From positions 108,990 to 172,989 of the forward strand of contig NZ_FPAA01000009.1 in NCBI RefSeq assembly GCF_900116235.1: 64,000 nt of DNA. The letters are read 5' to 3'. Within the stretch, counting starts at the first letter, position 1. Each line of letters starts with the position of its first letter. Below the pieces are notes generated by a model, which made no database searches, had not been told where the DNA came from, and saw nothing but the letters and a program-made list of their open reading frames with translations. Below, in pieces: positions 8,528 to 18,120 of the stretch. Source of the stretch: Marininema halotolerans (GTDB lineage: Bacteria > Bacillota > Bacilli > Thermoactinomycetales > DSM-45169). Made by a program: the position numbers and the translations under genes.

Positions 8528-9679
8528 ATGAAGAAGACCGCTATTATTGTTTCTGCAATCGTACTTTCCGCGGGCGTTCTTACCACCCTGGCTCAGGTCA
8601 ATGCGCAAACTCCGGAGAAATCTTCGGAAATCATCGTAAAATACAAAAATGGTGCGACCAGCTCCAAAATGACAGCACTTAATGATTCCGTTGAAGCAAA
8701 AGTGACTGGTGGTAGCAAAAAACTGGACTTCCAAACCGTCAAGGTGGAAGGTTCCGCGAAGGATGCTATCAAAAAGTATGAGAAAGATCCGAATGTTGCC
8801 TATGCAGAGAAGAAGATCATCTTTAAAGCAACTGCTGAAGAGCCCAATGATACTGACTATTCCAAACAATATGGTCCTCAACTCTTAAAAGCTCCTGAGG
8901 CTTGGGATACCACCAAGGGTAGCAAAGACATTAAAGTTGCTGTTGTGGATACGGGAGTCGACTACTCTCACCCTGAGCTTGAAGGGAAAGTAGAAAAAGG
9001 CGGCGACTACATCAACAACGATGAAGATCCAATGGATGACCAAGGACATGGTACTCACTGTGCTGGGGTTATCGGCGCAATTGCTAATAACAACGAAGGG
9101 ATCGCTGGGATCGCACCTGAAGTCACCATCTATGCTGTAAAAGTGTTGGGTGCTGATGGTAGTGGTGACAACGAAACCGTAGCTAAAGGGATCCAAGATG
9201 CAGCCGATGCGGGTGCAAGCGTAATCAGCCTCAGCCTCGGTTCTCCTGAGAAATCTCAAGTCGTTGAAGATGCTGTAAACTACGCTTCTGAAAAAGGTGC
9301 AGTCGTTGTAGCAGCTGCTGGTAACGATGGTTCTTCCACACCTAGCTATCCAGGTGGGTCTGAAAAAGCAATCGGTGTCGGTGCAACGGATCAGAACGAT
9401 GCAAAAGCTGATTTCTCCAACTACGGCGCTGACTGGGTTGATGTTGCTGCTCCTGGCGTAGACATCCTCTCCACAGTTCCTGGTGGTAAGTATGAAGAAA
9501 TGTCCGGTACCTCCATGGCAACTCCTCATGTAGCTGGCGTAGCTGGTTTGGTAGCTTCTACTGGTAAAAAAGGTGATGAAATCCGTGAAGCGATTGAAAG
9601 CACCACAGACAAAGTAGACGGAACTGGTTCCGACTGGAAATACGGTCGTGTAAACGCTGCTGCTGCAGTACAACAGTAA
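8528..9679 (+). CDS. Secreted subtilisin-family serine protease, thermitase-like
   Basis: The 383-residue precursor has a signal peptide (residues 1-26, cleavage likely after VNA) and an inhibitor_I9-type propeptide (about 30-100). The S8 catalytic domain follows. The triad is Asp141 (VVDTG), His174 (GHGTH) and Ser329 (GTSMATP), with the oxyanion Asn266 in AAAGN. The stretches NDTDYSKQYGPQ and SDWKYGRVNA resemble thermitase of Thermoactinomyces vulgaris more than the Bacillus subtilisins. AAGGAG stands seven bases before the ATG. The enzyme would be exported, mature autocatalytically and degrade extracellular protein. It is monocistronic, on the opposite strand to its neighbours. Confidence 0.96.
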   Translation: MKKTAIIVSAIVLSAGVLTTLAQVNAQTPEKSSEIIVKYKNGATSSKMTALNDSVEAKVTGGSKKLDFQTVKVEGSAKDAIKKYEKDPNVAYAEKKIIFKATAEEPNDTDYSKQYGPQLLKAPEAWDTTKGSKDIKVAVVDTGVDYSHPELEGKVEKGGDYINNDEDPMDDQGHGTHCAGVIGAIANNNEGIAGIAPEVTIYAVKVLGADGSGDNETVAKGIQDAADAGASVISLSLGSPEKSQVVEDAVNYASEKGAVVVAAAGNDGSSTPSYPGGSEKAIGVGATDQNDAKADFSNYGADWVDVAAPGVDILSTVPGGKYEEMSGTSMATPHVAGVAGLVASTGKKGDEIREAIESTTDKVDGTGSDWKYGRVNAAAAVQQ

Positions 9680-9704
9680 GTAAAAAACACATACATTTAT
9701 TGAC

Positions 9705-9736
9705 GGGGAAAGCTCATCCTGCTTTCCCCTTTTTTA
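9705..9736 (+). terminator. Intrinsic terminator of the subtilase gene
   Basis: GGGGAAAGC and GCTTTCCCC form a perfect 9-bp stem with a 7-base loop, followed by a run of six T. It lies 25 bp after the protease stop codon. Confidence 0.92.
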
Positions 9737-9890
9737 TCAAAGAGAGAATCGTTCTTCCTTCTTTCCTGGTAGTACGTACCCCCATGAACCCTTGCTACAC
9801 GACAACGACTGCACAGGACTAGTTAAGGAGAAAGAACGATAGAAGGAACCCAAGACCATCGCTTCACAGCAAACCATATACAAAAAATCA

Positions 9891-9940
9891 AAAACTCCCG
9901 GTTAACACTTGAAACATGAAAGTGGTGACCGGGAGTTTTG
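9891..9940. terminator. Second, bidirectional terminator-like hairpin
   Basis: AAAACTCCCGGT (9891-9902) and ACCGGGAGTTTT (9928-9939) form a 12-bp perfect stem with a long loop that contains a smaller CTT/AAG pairing. A and T tracts flank it, so it could stop transcription on either strand. Confidence 0.65.
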
Positions 9941-10364
9941 TTTCACCTCACCTAAGAATTTGTCTAGGAATAATGAACTAGATTACACGATATGGACCCC
10001 ATACTCACGAAGCTTTCGAAACATCCTGGATTCCATATCCTCAAAAGAAAAAATCATTAATGAATGAGTCAGCCTGATTCATCCTAGCGGAAACTACCAT
10101 CAACCCAAGGAAATTGCTATGGACAAGGAAGCTGATGTGATGGATGTTCAAAATAAACTGGGCATAACGATATCGGATTTGCTGTGGTATATCCCATGGC
10201 ACCCGAAGTTGCTAGAATACTAGCCATAAGGGTTTTTGAAGAGAAATACCGGACCGTTTCTCTTACAAGGTGGTTGTCCCTAAAAGCTTCTCCCAAGGGC
10301 TCCTACCCCCCATTTTGACTCCACTCACATCCTGCTGAAAAACAAAGTCCAGCGTGAGAAAAAG
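9941..10364. pseudogene. Non-coding stretch, possibly a decayed gene
   Basis: No complete gene is present. Two overlapping plus-strand frames look coding-like but are short. One starts at an ATG near 10120 and reads MDKEADVMDVQNKLG before ending after about 34 codons. The other is open for 53 codons from 10157 to 10315, contains GFAVVYPMAPEVARILA, and ends at TGA 10316-10318. The second could continue the first after a frameshift. I do not recognise the family; this is a suspicion only. Confidence 0.3.
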
Positions 10365-10409
10365 ACACACAAAAAGGGATGCCCGTTATGGGCATCCCTT
10401 TTTGTGTGT
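10365..10409 (-). terminator. Intrinsic terminator of ftsH
   Basis: A perfect 20-bp inverted repeat with a 5-base loop lies just after the ftsH stop codon. On the minus strand the GC-rich core GGGATGCCC/GGGCATCCC is followed by TTTTTGTGTG. It is symmetrical enough to act on both strands. Confidence 0.92.
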
Positions 10410-10415
10410 TCCCCT

Positions 10416-12380
10416 TTATTCATCCTTAGGATCTTCCGGTTTTTTACCATCTACATCCTGTTCCAACGGTCCAGGTGCTGGTTCTTCACCTTTTTCGTCC
10501 TTCCCTTGAATGTTCACTGATACATCGGAGTCAGTCTCAATTGGTTTATCCAATTTCCCATTCTCCATCAGCTGTTTAATCTCATCCACATCCAAGGTTT
10601 CCTTTTTATAAAGGGTTTGTGCAACCAACTCAAGAACATCCCGTTTTTCCGTCAGGATTTCTTTCGCTTTGTTGTAACAAGCCGTAATCATTTCTTGCAT
10701 TTCTTGATCGATCTCATAGGCAACAGCGTCTGAGTAGTTTTGTTCCGAATTGAAATCGCGGCCCAGGAAGACTTGACCTCCCTGGTTCCTGCCAAATTGC
10801 ATCGGAGCCAAACGACTACTCATACCGTATTCCGTAATCATGCTGCGAACAATGGCTGTCGCTTTTTCGAAGTCATTATGAGCGCCTGTACTGATCTCAT
10901 TAAAGACGACTTCTTCAGCAGCTCGACCACCTAAGAGTCCCGTTACCCGATCCAAAAGCTCACTTTTGGTCATCAAGAAACGATCTTCCTTCGGTAACAT
11001 CACCACGTAGCCACCTGCTTGCCCACGGGGGACAACCGTAATCTTATGCACCGTATCAGCGTGTTCAAGGAAATAACCGACGACAGCATGACCACCTTCG
11101 TGGTAGATGATCGTCTTCTTCTCTTGTTCGCTAATCACACGGGATTTTTTCTCCGGTCCAGCAATAACACGGTCGATGGCTTCTTCGATCTCTGCCATCG
11201 TTATCTTTTTCTTTTGTCGACGAGCCGTCAAGAGAGCGGCTTCATTCAACAGGTTCTCAAGATCAGCACCTGTAAATCCAGTGGTACGTTGAGCGATCTT
11301 GTCAAGTCGCACCTCATCATCAAGGGGCTTATTACGCGCGTGTACTTTAAGAACAGCTTCCCGACCCACCACATCGGGGCGGTTAACAGTAATTTGACGG
11401 TCAAATCGACCCGGACGCAACAAGGCAGGGTCAAGAATATCGGGGCGGTTGGTCGCAGCAATCATAATGATTCCTTCGTTGGCACCAAACCCGTCCATCT
11501 CAACGAGAAGTTGGTTCAAGGTTTGCTCCCGTTCGTCATGACCACCACCGAGACCGGCTCCACGTTGGCGACCCACTGCATCAATTTCATCGATGAAAAT
11601 AATGCAAGGTGCATTTTTCTTCGCTTGCTCAAAAAGATCGCGAACACGGGATGCACCCACCCCGACAAACATTTCTACAAAGTCGGAACCACTGATACTG
11701 AAGAAGGGTACACCTGCTTCACCAGCAACTGCACGAGCAATTAAGGTTTTCCCTGTCCCAGGAGGTCCAACGAGAAGCACACCCTTAGGAATACGTGCGC
11801 CCACCGCCGCAAACTTCCGTGGATCCTTCAAGAAATCAACGACCTCAACTAACTCCGCCTTCTCTTCATCCGCACCTGCAACATCACCGAAGGTCACTTT
11901 CTTCTTCTCTTCATTGTACATCTTGGCCTTCGATTTCCCGAAGTTCATGACACGGTTCCCGCCACCCTGAGCCTGATTCATCAAGAAGAAGAATAGCAAC
12001 AGAATGATGATAAAGGGAATGATCGAAGTAAAGAAAGTAAGCCAAAGGGATTGACCCTTCGATGGATTAAATTTCGTTTTCGTGCCAAATTTCTTATCGG
12101 CATCTTCTAAATCAGCAACAACATTACTACCTACCGAATAAGGCCCGTTGGTGATAAACGTCTTTTTCGGATCGGATTTATACTTACCTTCAATGTGATA
12201 TGTGTTACCCTCCGGACGTACAGTAACTTCAGAGATTTGTCCAGAGGACAGTTTCTTCTGGTAATTGGTATAGGTTAACTCGTCTGTCCCCGTCCCTTGG
12301 TTGTATACAATGTTTACAATCCCGACGCAGACAAGGATGAGGATAATATATAATCCGGAGTTCCGGAAGATGCTTTTCAT
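10416..12380 (-). CDS. ftsH: ATP-dependent membrane zinc metalloprotease FtsH
   Basis: FtsH is a hexameric AAA+ protease anchored in the membrane that degrades misfolded and regulatory membrane proteins. Two transmembrane segments (about residues 9-26 and 112-134) flank an extracytoplasmic domain. The AAA module has Walker A GPPGTGKT (205-212), Walker B DEID (264-267) and the second region of homology ending RPGRFDR. The zinc site HEGGH is at 427-431. The acidic C-terminal tail is normal. GAGGAGG precedes the ATG. It follows hprT as in B. subtilis. Confidence 0.98.
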   Translation of the reverse strand: MKSIFRNSGLYIILILVCVGIVNIVYNQGTGTDELTYTNYQKKLSSGQISEVTVRPEGNTYHIEGKYKSDPKKTFITNGPYSVGSNVVADLEDADKKFGTKTKFNPSKGQSLWLTFFTSIIPFIIILLLFFFLMNQAQGGGNRVMNFGKSKAKMYNEEKKKVTFGDVAGADEEKAELVEVVDFLKDPRKFAAVGARIPKGVLLVGPPGTGKTLIARAVAGEAGVPFFSISGSDFVEMFVGVGASRVRDLFEQAKKNAPCIIFIDEIDAVGRQRGAGLGGGHDEREQTLNQLLVEMDGFGANEGIIMIAATNRPDILDPALLRPGRFDRQITVNRPDVVGREAVLKVHARNKPLDDEVRLDKIAQRTTGFTGADLENLLNEAALLTARRQKKKITMAEIEEAIDRVIAGPEKKSRVISEQEKKTIIYHEGGHAVVGYFLEHADTVHKITVVPRGQAGGYVVMLPKEDRFLMTKSELLDRVTGLLGGRAAEEVVFNEISTGAHNDFEKATAIVRSMITEYGMSSRLAPMQFGRNQGGQVFLGRDFNSEQNYSDAVAYEIDQEMQEMITACYNKAKEILTEKRDVLELVAQTLYKKETLDVDEIKQLMENGKLDKPIETDSDVSVNIQGKDEKGEEPAPGPLEQDVDGKKPEDPKDE

Positions 12381-12446
12381 CCTTGACCTCCTCTCAAGAT
12401 ACCACTTTCATCATTTTACCATAGCGAAAATGGGGTCACAACTCAC

Positions 12447-12992
12447 TCAAACTGGATCCGTGTAGATCTCTTTTTTCAATACACCAATGTAAGGAAGGTT
12501 GCGGTACTTCTCCACGTAATCTAGCCCATATCCTACAACAAAGGCGTCAGGAACTTGAAAGCCTGAGTAGTCCGGTTTCAGACCGGTAGTACGACGACTT
12601 GGTTTATCTAATAGTGTAACCACTTTCGTGGAGGCGGCATTCCTCCCTTGCAATAGTTCCAGTAGATAACTTAACGTTAAGCCACTGTCGATGATATCCT
12701 CGATCACGAGAACGTGACGGTCTTCAACTGGCGTATCCAAATCTTTAATAATCCGAACAACCCCAGAGGATTGCGTCGATGCACCGTAGCTTGAAACCGC
12801 CATAAAATCCATCTCCAGGTAGGTGTCAATCTGACGCACCAGATCAGCCATGAAAGGAGCAGCACCTTTTAACACACAAATACACAATGGGTTTTTCCCT
12901 TTATAGTCACGTGTTAGTAGCTCGCCCAACTCTTTCACTTTACTCTGGATCGCTTCTTCGGAATATAAGATCTCTTGGATGTCATCATGCAT
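12447..12992 (-). CDS. hprT: Hypoxanthine-guanine phosphoribosyltransferase
   Basis: The 181-residue purine salvage enzyme converts hypoxanthine or guanine plus PRPP to IMP or GMP. The PRPP loop is [13 protein letters not shown], near residue 95. LCICVLKGA near residue 37 and the late [14 protein letters not shown] segment (FVVGYGLDY) are typical. AGGAGG stands seven bases before the ATG. The gene lies between tilS and ftsH, the common Firmicutes order. Confidence 0.96.
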   Translation of the reverse strand: MHDDIQEILYSEEAIQSKVKELGELLTRDYKGKNPLCICVLKGAAPFMADLVRQIDTYLEMDFMAVSSYGASTQSSGVVRIIKDLDTPVEDRHVLVIEDIIDSGLTLSYLLELLQGRNAASTKVVTLLDKPSRRTTGLKPDYSGFQVPDAFVVGYGLDYVEKYRNLPYIGVLKKEIYTDPV

Positions 12993-13047
12993 GGGGGAAC
13001 CTCCTGAACGAAATATGTATGCAGTGCAACCGCGATGCCTACTCTAC

Positions 13048-14454
13048 TCAACTACTCCATTTCCAGGATAGGGTAAGGTATGTTTTGGTATCTTGATCAA
13101 CTGGTGCCCACTGAGAATGGACAAGCCCTGGGATCCAAATAATCTCATCTCCGTGAAAGACGAAGGGGATGGAATCCCTTTCTCGCTTCGGTACCTTGGC
13201 ATCAATCAAAATATCCTTTACCTTCTTCCTACCATGAAGACCCTTCGGCCACATTCGGTCACCAGGACGACGGGATCGCACCGTTAATGCACCTTGCAAT
13301 TGTTCCCGGTCAAAAACGGCATAATCCATTCCATGCTCCACAGAAACCGGTTGAGTACTCGTCCAAGCACGGAAAGTGCCTTGAGGTAGCTCAGTCCTAC
13401 CCGGAATTTGCAGGGGCAACGGGGACGAAAAAGGGGGGTAGTAGGGGATGGATCGCTCCTGGGATTTCCTAAATAGATGAAGCCAACCGTACTCCCGTTC
13501 CGCTTTCATCTCCCCAGGTAGATGAAGCGACGCCGCGGGGTTGGATCCGATTATTACACTTCGAATCCCTTCTACAGCTTGGTGGGTCGAAAGATTTGTT
13601 TCTTTTTTCACAAGACAATTTAATATTAGTTTAATCACCCTTCTTTGTAAAGCAATATCCAAGGCAGTCAAGCGTTGAATATCGAGGGTAATCCATCCGT
13701 CCCTCTCACTTACCACAACTTCTGCCCTCGCCTGCTCCTCCAGCACTTGCCAATGAAGCGATTCTGCTTGGGCAAGTTTGGACAATTGCAGGATGGAATC
13801 ACGAACACGCGGGTTGTAGGTGGCTAACATGGGTAATAACTCTAGACGAACCCGGTTTCTAGTAAACTGAATGTCCTGATTGCTGGCATCCTCTCGGGGA
13901 GTTAGTCCATTTTCCAAGCAGTAAGCCTCAATCGCTTCCCGCGATACCCCCAACAAAGGGCGAACAAGCTGGATGTCCCTCCATGGACGAAGGAGTGGAA
14001 TACCCACCAAACCCGCTGGAGACGTTCCCCGCAAAATTCGCATCAATACGGTTTCCACCTGGTCATCTGCCTGATGAGCCAGGGCAAGTACATCCACCGC
14101 TTGTTGTTTCGCTATACGTGCAAAAGCGTCATACCGCATTTTTCGTGCGAGCTCCTGCTTATTGCCCCCCTGCTCCCTTAACGCCCCTTTGACGTCTACA
14201 TGTTCTACAAAGACAGCAATCCCCCACCGCTTTGCGGTCTGCACCACAAATTGTGCATCCGCTTCACTTTCCGCCCCCCGCAGACCATGTTCCACATGGA
14301 TCGCTGTTAACCGCCATTGATAATCGTGGGCTAGCTCCTTTAATCCATGGAGCAATGCAAGGGAATCTGCCCCCCCAGAAACCCCCACCATCACATGACT
14401 TCCTCCCGGAAGTAAGTGATGTTCATCGATCCATCGCTTCATCTCTTGTAACAC
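13048..14454 (-). CDS. tilS: tRNA(Ile)-lysidine synthase
   Basis: TilS converts cytidine 34 of the CAU-anticodon tRNA-Ile to lysidine so that it reads AUA. The N-terminal P-loop is VGVSGGADS, followed by an adenylation domain and C-terminal TilS domains near residues 380-460. The open frame reaches an ATG at 14499, but that ATG sits in the loop of the hairpin that looks like the spoIIE terminator. The GTG at 14452-14454 starts at the position homologues use (the family pattern is a helix reading like ML-KV--FI-EH-LL) and has GGGGTGGGG upstream. I prefer the GTG, though not firmly. Confidence 0.9.
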   Translation of the reverse strand: MLQEMKRWIDEHHLLPGGSHVMVGVSGGADSLALLHGLKELAHDYQWRLTAIHVEHGLRGAESEADAQFVVQTAKRWGIAVFVEHVDVKGALREQGGNKQELARKMRYDAFARIAKQQAVDVLALAHQADDQVETVLMRILRGTSPAGLVGIPLLRPWRDIQLVRPLLGVSREAIEAYCLENGLTPREDASNQDIQFTRNRVRLELLPMLATYNPRVRDSILQLSKLAQAESLHWQVLEEQARAEVVVSERDGWITLDIQRLTALDIALQRRVIKLILNCLVKKETNLSTHQAVEGIRSVIIGSNPAASLHLPGEMKAEREYGWLHLFRKSQERSIPYYPPFSSPLPLQIPGRTELPQGTFRAWTSTQPVSVEHGMDYAVFDREQLQGALTVRSRRPGDRMWPKGLHGRKKVKDILIDAKVPKRERDSIPFVFHGDEIIWIPGLVHSQWAPVDQDTKTYLTLSWKWSS

Positions 14455-14478
14455 GTTCAACCCCACCCCATGAATAGC

Positions 14479-14507
14479 AATAAAACCCGGGGGATCCATC
14501 CCCGGGT
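14479..14507 (-). terminator. Terminator-like hairpin between spoIIE and tilS
   Basis: ACCCGGGG (14500-14507 on the minus strand) and CCCCGGGT (14485-14492) pair perfectly around GATCCAT-type loop bases. TTTTATT follows on the minus strand. It lies about 120 bp after the spoIIE stop codon. Confidence 0.6.
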
Positions 14508-14621
14508 AATATACCCCGCTTCGTCCATTTCAAGCATAAACTTTCCCCCTGAAATCTTACTGACAATTGTAATCTTTTTTTCTCCCTGATTCAATTTTTG
14601 GTGCTTTCTAACTTACAAACG

Positions 14622-17081
14622 TCACAATCCTGCCACATGCTTCCGTGAAAGGCGCCCCACGCCCGGCATGCGAATCGTTGCCCACTCAGGTACATGTCGC
14701 TCGACTCGTGCCACAAGGACTGTCATATCATCATCGATTTCCCCCTCGTGATGACGTACCACCTTTTCTAATAAACAATCGGCAAACCCTTGAGGATCTT
14801 TTGTATCAATATCCGCAATCAGACGTTTTAAATGTGCTTCCCGATTGGACATAAAGCGGGGTGCATCATAAATCCCATCGGTTACCATGATCAATAGATC
14901 CCCAGGCATCAACTCCATATCCAACGCATCCACTTCAATATTGCGTAATATGCCAAGGGGTGGATTTCCCGCCGATACGCCAATCACCTCATTTCCCCGC
15001 TTGATAAATCCTGGGGTGGAACCGATTTTTAGAAAGCGAGAGTTTGCCGAATTTAAATCGATCATCGCCAGATCAATCGTAGCAAACATCTCGTCCGTCG
15101 AGCGTAGGCTGAGAATGGAATTGATGGTGGTCACCGCCTTTTCTTCATCCATTCCCGCCATTAACAACTGTTTAAGCAAAGCTAACGCTGCACTTGATTC
15201 TTCTTGGGCCCGGGTTCCGTTTCCCATCCCATCGCTTAAAGCGACAGCGAATTTCCCAGTCCCCACGTTCATGGAGCAATAGCTATCCCCCGAAAGCCAT
15301 TGCCCTCCCTTCGCTGCTCCTGCTGCCCCTGTCTTAATTTCAAAGCGCTGTGCCGATCCAAGTGTGACAGAGGTGCCTGCAGATCGCCCCTGGACCATTT
15401 TTCGTTGAACCGTAATCGGCTCGCCCACAATCTCAGTCAGCAACGGTGCAACCAATTTGTGACACTCATCCAACGCATCACTATGAGGCATAACGACTTC
15501 AATTTCCACCCTACCCTCCTCTAAATTGATCACTTCAACACGTTGAATTGAAAGTCCTAAGTCTTCAAGCGCCTGATGAATTTGCTCCTCTTGGGCTGCC
15601 ATCACCTGGGTTTCGGTTCGAATTTCCTTGGCCAGATCCGCCATGACCCCTGAAACGCCATCCAGTTGCTCGGAGACCAACCGTTTCGACTCTTTCATCC
15701 GCTCTCGCCACAACAAATCCTGTTCATAGGAGGCATACTCCTCTTGAATTAGCTCGAGGACCCGTTCTCCTTTCACACAGTGATCGGACCAAGAACGCGG
15801 GATGCTGATCGGCTCCTCCACCCCATTCATTTCCACGCGCGCCATCAGATCCGTCATCCCATTGTAAGTGGCAACAAAATTTTTCTCCCAGCACTGCCGA
15901 TATAAATGGCAGGACTTACAGGAGCGCTCTGCCACTTCATCAATGAAGCGGTTCATATGATTTTCATCCTTACGCATCGCTCGATTGGCATCTTCACGAA
16001 AGCTTTTCGATAATTCACTAAACAACTCTTGGAATTGTTCCACCTTCGTAGCCGTTACGTCACGTAGACGACGAACATACTCCTGCTGAGATGCCTCATT
16101 TTCTGACGTTCCAGGGATAAATCGCCCCATTGCTTGTAACACCCATCTAGGTGTCATCAGGAAGAGAATCATCGCAAGCACCGATTCCCGCAAGGACGTC
16201 CAAATCTCAGCCATCCCCCCACTATACAGGGCCAAGATCGAGGTTCCTAGCAAAAACCCCAGTGCAACTCCCCACCGTTTTCCTTCGCGAAACAATCCCG
16301 CTAATAGACCCGCAAAGGCAAGCAAACCGATTTGGGTGAGTGCCTTCGCATCGGACAAGCTCATAATCATCCCGGTTACCACACCCACTGAAGCGCCAAG
16401 CATTCCCCCACCTGCTAGCGCTAATAGCATGATGAGATAGCGAGAAACTACGTTGATCACCGACATATCAGCAATATTCCATCCGAGTGTTCCAGTCACA
16501 ACTGAGCTTGCTAAGATCACCAAACAGATAATTTCTTCATGTCGGAGCGAAAATTTTCGCCTTCGAACCGTGAAGAGCGGAAGAGATTGAACAAAGATAA
16601 AGGTGAGGATGAATGAAAGTAAAATATCCACACCCGCCATGATCCCTCCATAAGGGGTCCAACCTTCTAAGTAAAGGCGAAGCAGGTGGGCCCCTACGCT
16701 GGTAGCCAACACCACAAAGGGCGAATAATTGAGTTGCCCCTTTCCCATGAGGGTAAAAAGCTTTTGCATCATAAGCAACCAGATAAGAACACCTGTAATC
16801 CAAGCCACTTGGGTTAATCCAAGGGTCGACGCTCCCAAAATAAGAGCAATCATCGCCAGTGGCCATTGCCTTCGATAAAGATGCATAATCACCCCCATGT
16901 AGGCCACCGCGAAAGGGGAGACAGTGTCTAATATCATCGCTCTGCCTAATAAAAAACCCATGATAAGTACAGGAATATTCCACGATGCGATTAACTTAAG
17001 TCTTCGTCTGGATGTCTCTTGTTTCTCTTTGACATTTGGTCGACTCATTACCGATCCCAATTGCGAAAGCCACGTTTGCAT
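14622..17081 (-). CDS. spoIIE: Stage II sporulation protein E, PP2C-type phosphatase
   Basis: SpoIIE sits in the polar septum and dephosphorylates the anti-anti-sigma factor SpoIIAA, which activates sigma-F in the forespore. The protein has an N-terminal membrane domain with about ten hydrophobic segments (to about residue 320). A regulatory middle domain with a CKSCHLYRQCW cysteine cluster follows, then a C-terminal PP2C domain with SDGMGNG and VTDGIYD metal-binding motifs. The second of two close ATGs (17079-17081) is better spaced from AGGGGTGG than the first (17087). In B. subtilis yabS and yabT separate it from tilS; they are absent here. Confidence 0.97.
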   Translation of the reverse strand: MQTWLSQLGSVMSRPNVKEKQETSRRRLKLIASWNIPVLIMGFLLGRAMILDTVSPFAVAYMGVIMHLYRRQWPLAMIALILGASTLGLTQVAWITGVLIWLLMMQKLFTLMGKGQLNYSPFVVLATSVGAHLLRLYLEGWTPYGGIMAGVDILLSFILTFIFVQSLPLFTVRRRKFSLRHEEIICLVILASSVVTGTLGWNIADMSVINVVSRYLIMLLALAGGGMLGASVGVVTGMIMSLSDAKALTQIGLLAFAGLLAGLFREGKRWGVALGFLLGTSILALYSGGMAEIWTSLRESVLAMILFLMTPRWVLQAMGRFIPGTSENEASQQEYVRRLRDVTATKVEQFQELFSELSKSFREDANRAMRKDENHMNRFIDEVAERSCKSCHLYRQCWEKNFVATYNGMTDLMARVEMNGVEEPISIPRSWSDHCVKGERVLELIQEEYASYEQDLLWRERMKESKRLVSEQLDGVSGVMADLAKEIRTETQVMAAQEEQIHQALEDLGLSIQRVEVINLEEGRVEIEVVMPHSDALDECHKLVAPLLTEIVGEPITVQRKMVQGRSAGTSVTLGSAQRFEIKTGAAGAAKGGQWLSGDSYCSMNVGTGKFAVALSDGMGNGTRAQEESSAALALLKQLLMAGMDEEKAVTTINSILSLRSTDEMFATIDLAMIDLNSANSRFLKIGSTPGFIKRGNEVIGVSAGNPPLGILRNIEVDALDMELMPGDLLIMVTDGIYDAPRFMSNREAHLKRLIADIDTKDPQGFADCLLEKVVRHHEGEIDDDMTVLVARVERHVPEWATIRMPGVGRLSRKHVAGL

Positions 17082-17116
17082 GTTCATCCACCCCTTGTCC
17101 GATTCGTGTGGCTCTG

Positions 17117-17150
17117 ATTATAGCGGGGATGAGGTCGATAAGTTTGTCAC
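17117..17150 (-). promoter_or_regulatory. Spo0A-type spoIIE promoter with a long spacer
   Basis: A perfect TATAAT (17117-17122) has no -35 at the normal distance, but GTGACA (17145-17150) lies 22 bp upstream. Sigma-A promoters activated by Spo0A~P, including spoIIE and spoIIG of B. subtilis, have this 21-22 bp spacing. A Spo0A-box-like TTGTCGGA lies further up at 17176-17183. Confidence 0.55.
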
Positions 17151-17175
17151 AATGACTGCTAATTTAAAAAAAGTT

Positions 17176-17183
17176 TCCGACAA
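17176..17183 (-). promoter_or_regulatory. Spo0A-box-like site upstream of spoIIE
   Basis: TTGTCGGA differs by one base from the core box TTGTCGAA and lies about 26 bp upstream of the proposed -35. It is suggestive only. Confidence 0.4.
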
Positions 17184-17387
17184 TTTATCATTCTCGTTTT
17201 GATCTTGATTGCTCATATGGAAGAAAGAAAAAATCCCACCTTTATAGACGCACAAACATTCCCCTCTCTTCTCGAATTTCACGTGGCAACCCGTGTCCCA
17301 CTCTGTCGATGAGACACGAAAACCTCCCTTCTGCGACAAAACTGGTGAAAAAAACATCTTTTTCAAACCAACGGATGACAAAAATCA
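17184..17387. other. Intergenic region upstream of spoIIE
   Basis: I see no gene or strong structure here. The stretch between the spoIIE control region and the terminator at 17388 is A-rich, with no open frame that has a ribosome binding site. Confidence 0.5.
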
Positions 17388-17419
17388 TAAAAAAAAACCA
17401 CCTAGTTATCAGGCGGTTT
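17388..17419 (-). terminator. Intrinsic terminator of the DUF402 gene
   Basis: AAACCGCC and GGTGGTTT (one G-T pair) form the stem on the minus strand, followed by a run of at least five T. It lies 45 bp after the stop codon. Confidence 0.75.
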
Positions 17420-17463
17420 CACGATCACAACCACAGAATCCTTACGGATTGCATCATCCGCTA

Positions 17464-17970
17464 TTAGGAATCGTTCATCCTGTTCGCTTTTGTTTGCGAG
17501 GAGTCCGAAAGGGAAAACATGGTAGCTTCGTGGATATATCGCGGAATAAAGGTACGGTTGGTCTGCATTCGAATCATTTTATCAAGGGTTTGTAAGGTGT
17601 GTACTTGCTGCCTTTTTTTTAATTGCCCTTTTTCAATCGCATGGGAAAACTCATCAACATCGATCAGATGGTAGCGACCATCTGGGTAGACGATCAAGTC
17701 AAGCAAAAGATCGACCATTACGTATCGGAGTCTCCCCACCTGGCGCATCTCCATGACATCACAGTAATAATAGAGGAATTCCCCTGATTTAAGAAATACC
17801 TTGGAGATGGTATACCCCTTCTTCACGAAGTACCAGGTAAGAAAAATCCGTTTTCCGTCAGGGTTGGCGTACTGGGTAGCAAAGCAGTGACGTCCCCGCC
17901 AATCCCGTACCAACTCAGTGTAGGTCTTATTGATCGTCGTGAATTTGATCTTTTTTATGGATACATCCAC
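17464..17970 (-). CDS. DUF402 family protein, possible nucleoside tri/diphosphatase
   Basis: The 168-residue protein has the DUF402 pattern: a basic N-terminal strand (SIKKIKFTTI), the central FLTWYFVKKGYTISKVFL, and the acidic segment LLLDLIVYPDGRYHLIDVDEF near residues 90-112. Some members hydrolyse nucleoside tri- and diphosphates in a metal-dependent way; the acidic segment is consistent with metal binding. The frame extends to 18018, but AGGAG stands seven bases before the GTG at 17968-17970. Its own terminator follows, and the tRNA pair lies upstream. Confidence 0.8.
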   Translation of the reverse strand: MDVSIKKIKFTTINKTYTELVRDWRGRHCFATQYANPDGKRIFLTWYFVKKGYTISKVFLKSGEFLYYYCDVMEMRQVGRLRYVMVDLLLDLIVYPDGRYHLIDVDEFSHAIEKGQLKKRQQVHTLQTLDKMIRMQTNRTFIPRYIHEATMFSLSDSSQTKANRMNDS

Positions 17971-18072
17971 AATACCACTCCTACACCTGCTGTTTACACA
18001 GCAAGCCGGCCTCATCATTTAGGATTCCCTTACAGTGGATCTCCCAACCCAGGAGTCCCTCTCAAGGTAAAT

Positions 18073-18117
18073 AAAAAAAGGCGAATGTTTCCCTGAATTG
18101 GGGATCAACCTCGCCTT
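18073..18117 (-). terminator. Terminator of the tRNA operon
   Basis: AAGGCGA and TCGCCTT pair on the minus strand, with an inner TCCCC/GGGGA-type pairing, and a run of T follows. It starts four bases after the tRNA-Met 3' end. Confidence 0.8.
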
Positions 18118-18120
18118 CCT

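Noticed and set aside
8885..9673. 262-codon antisense open frame inside the protease gene
   Set aside because: It lies entirely opposite the subtilase, has no ribosome binding site, and its Cys/Phe/Tyr/Ser-rich translation is typical of the complement of a coding strand.
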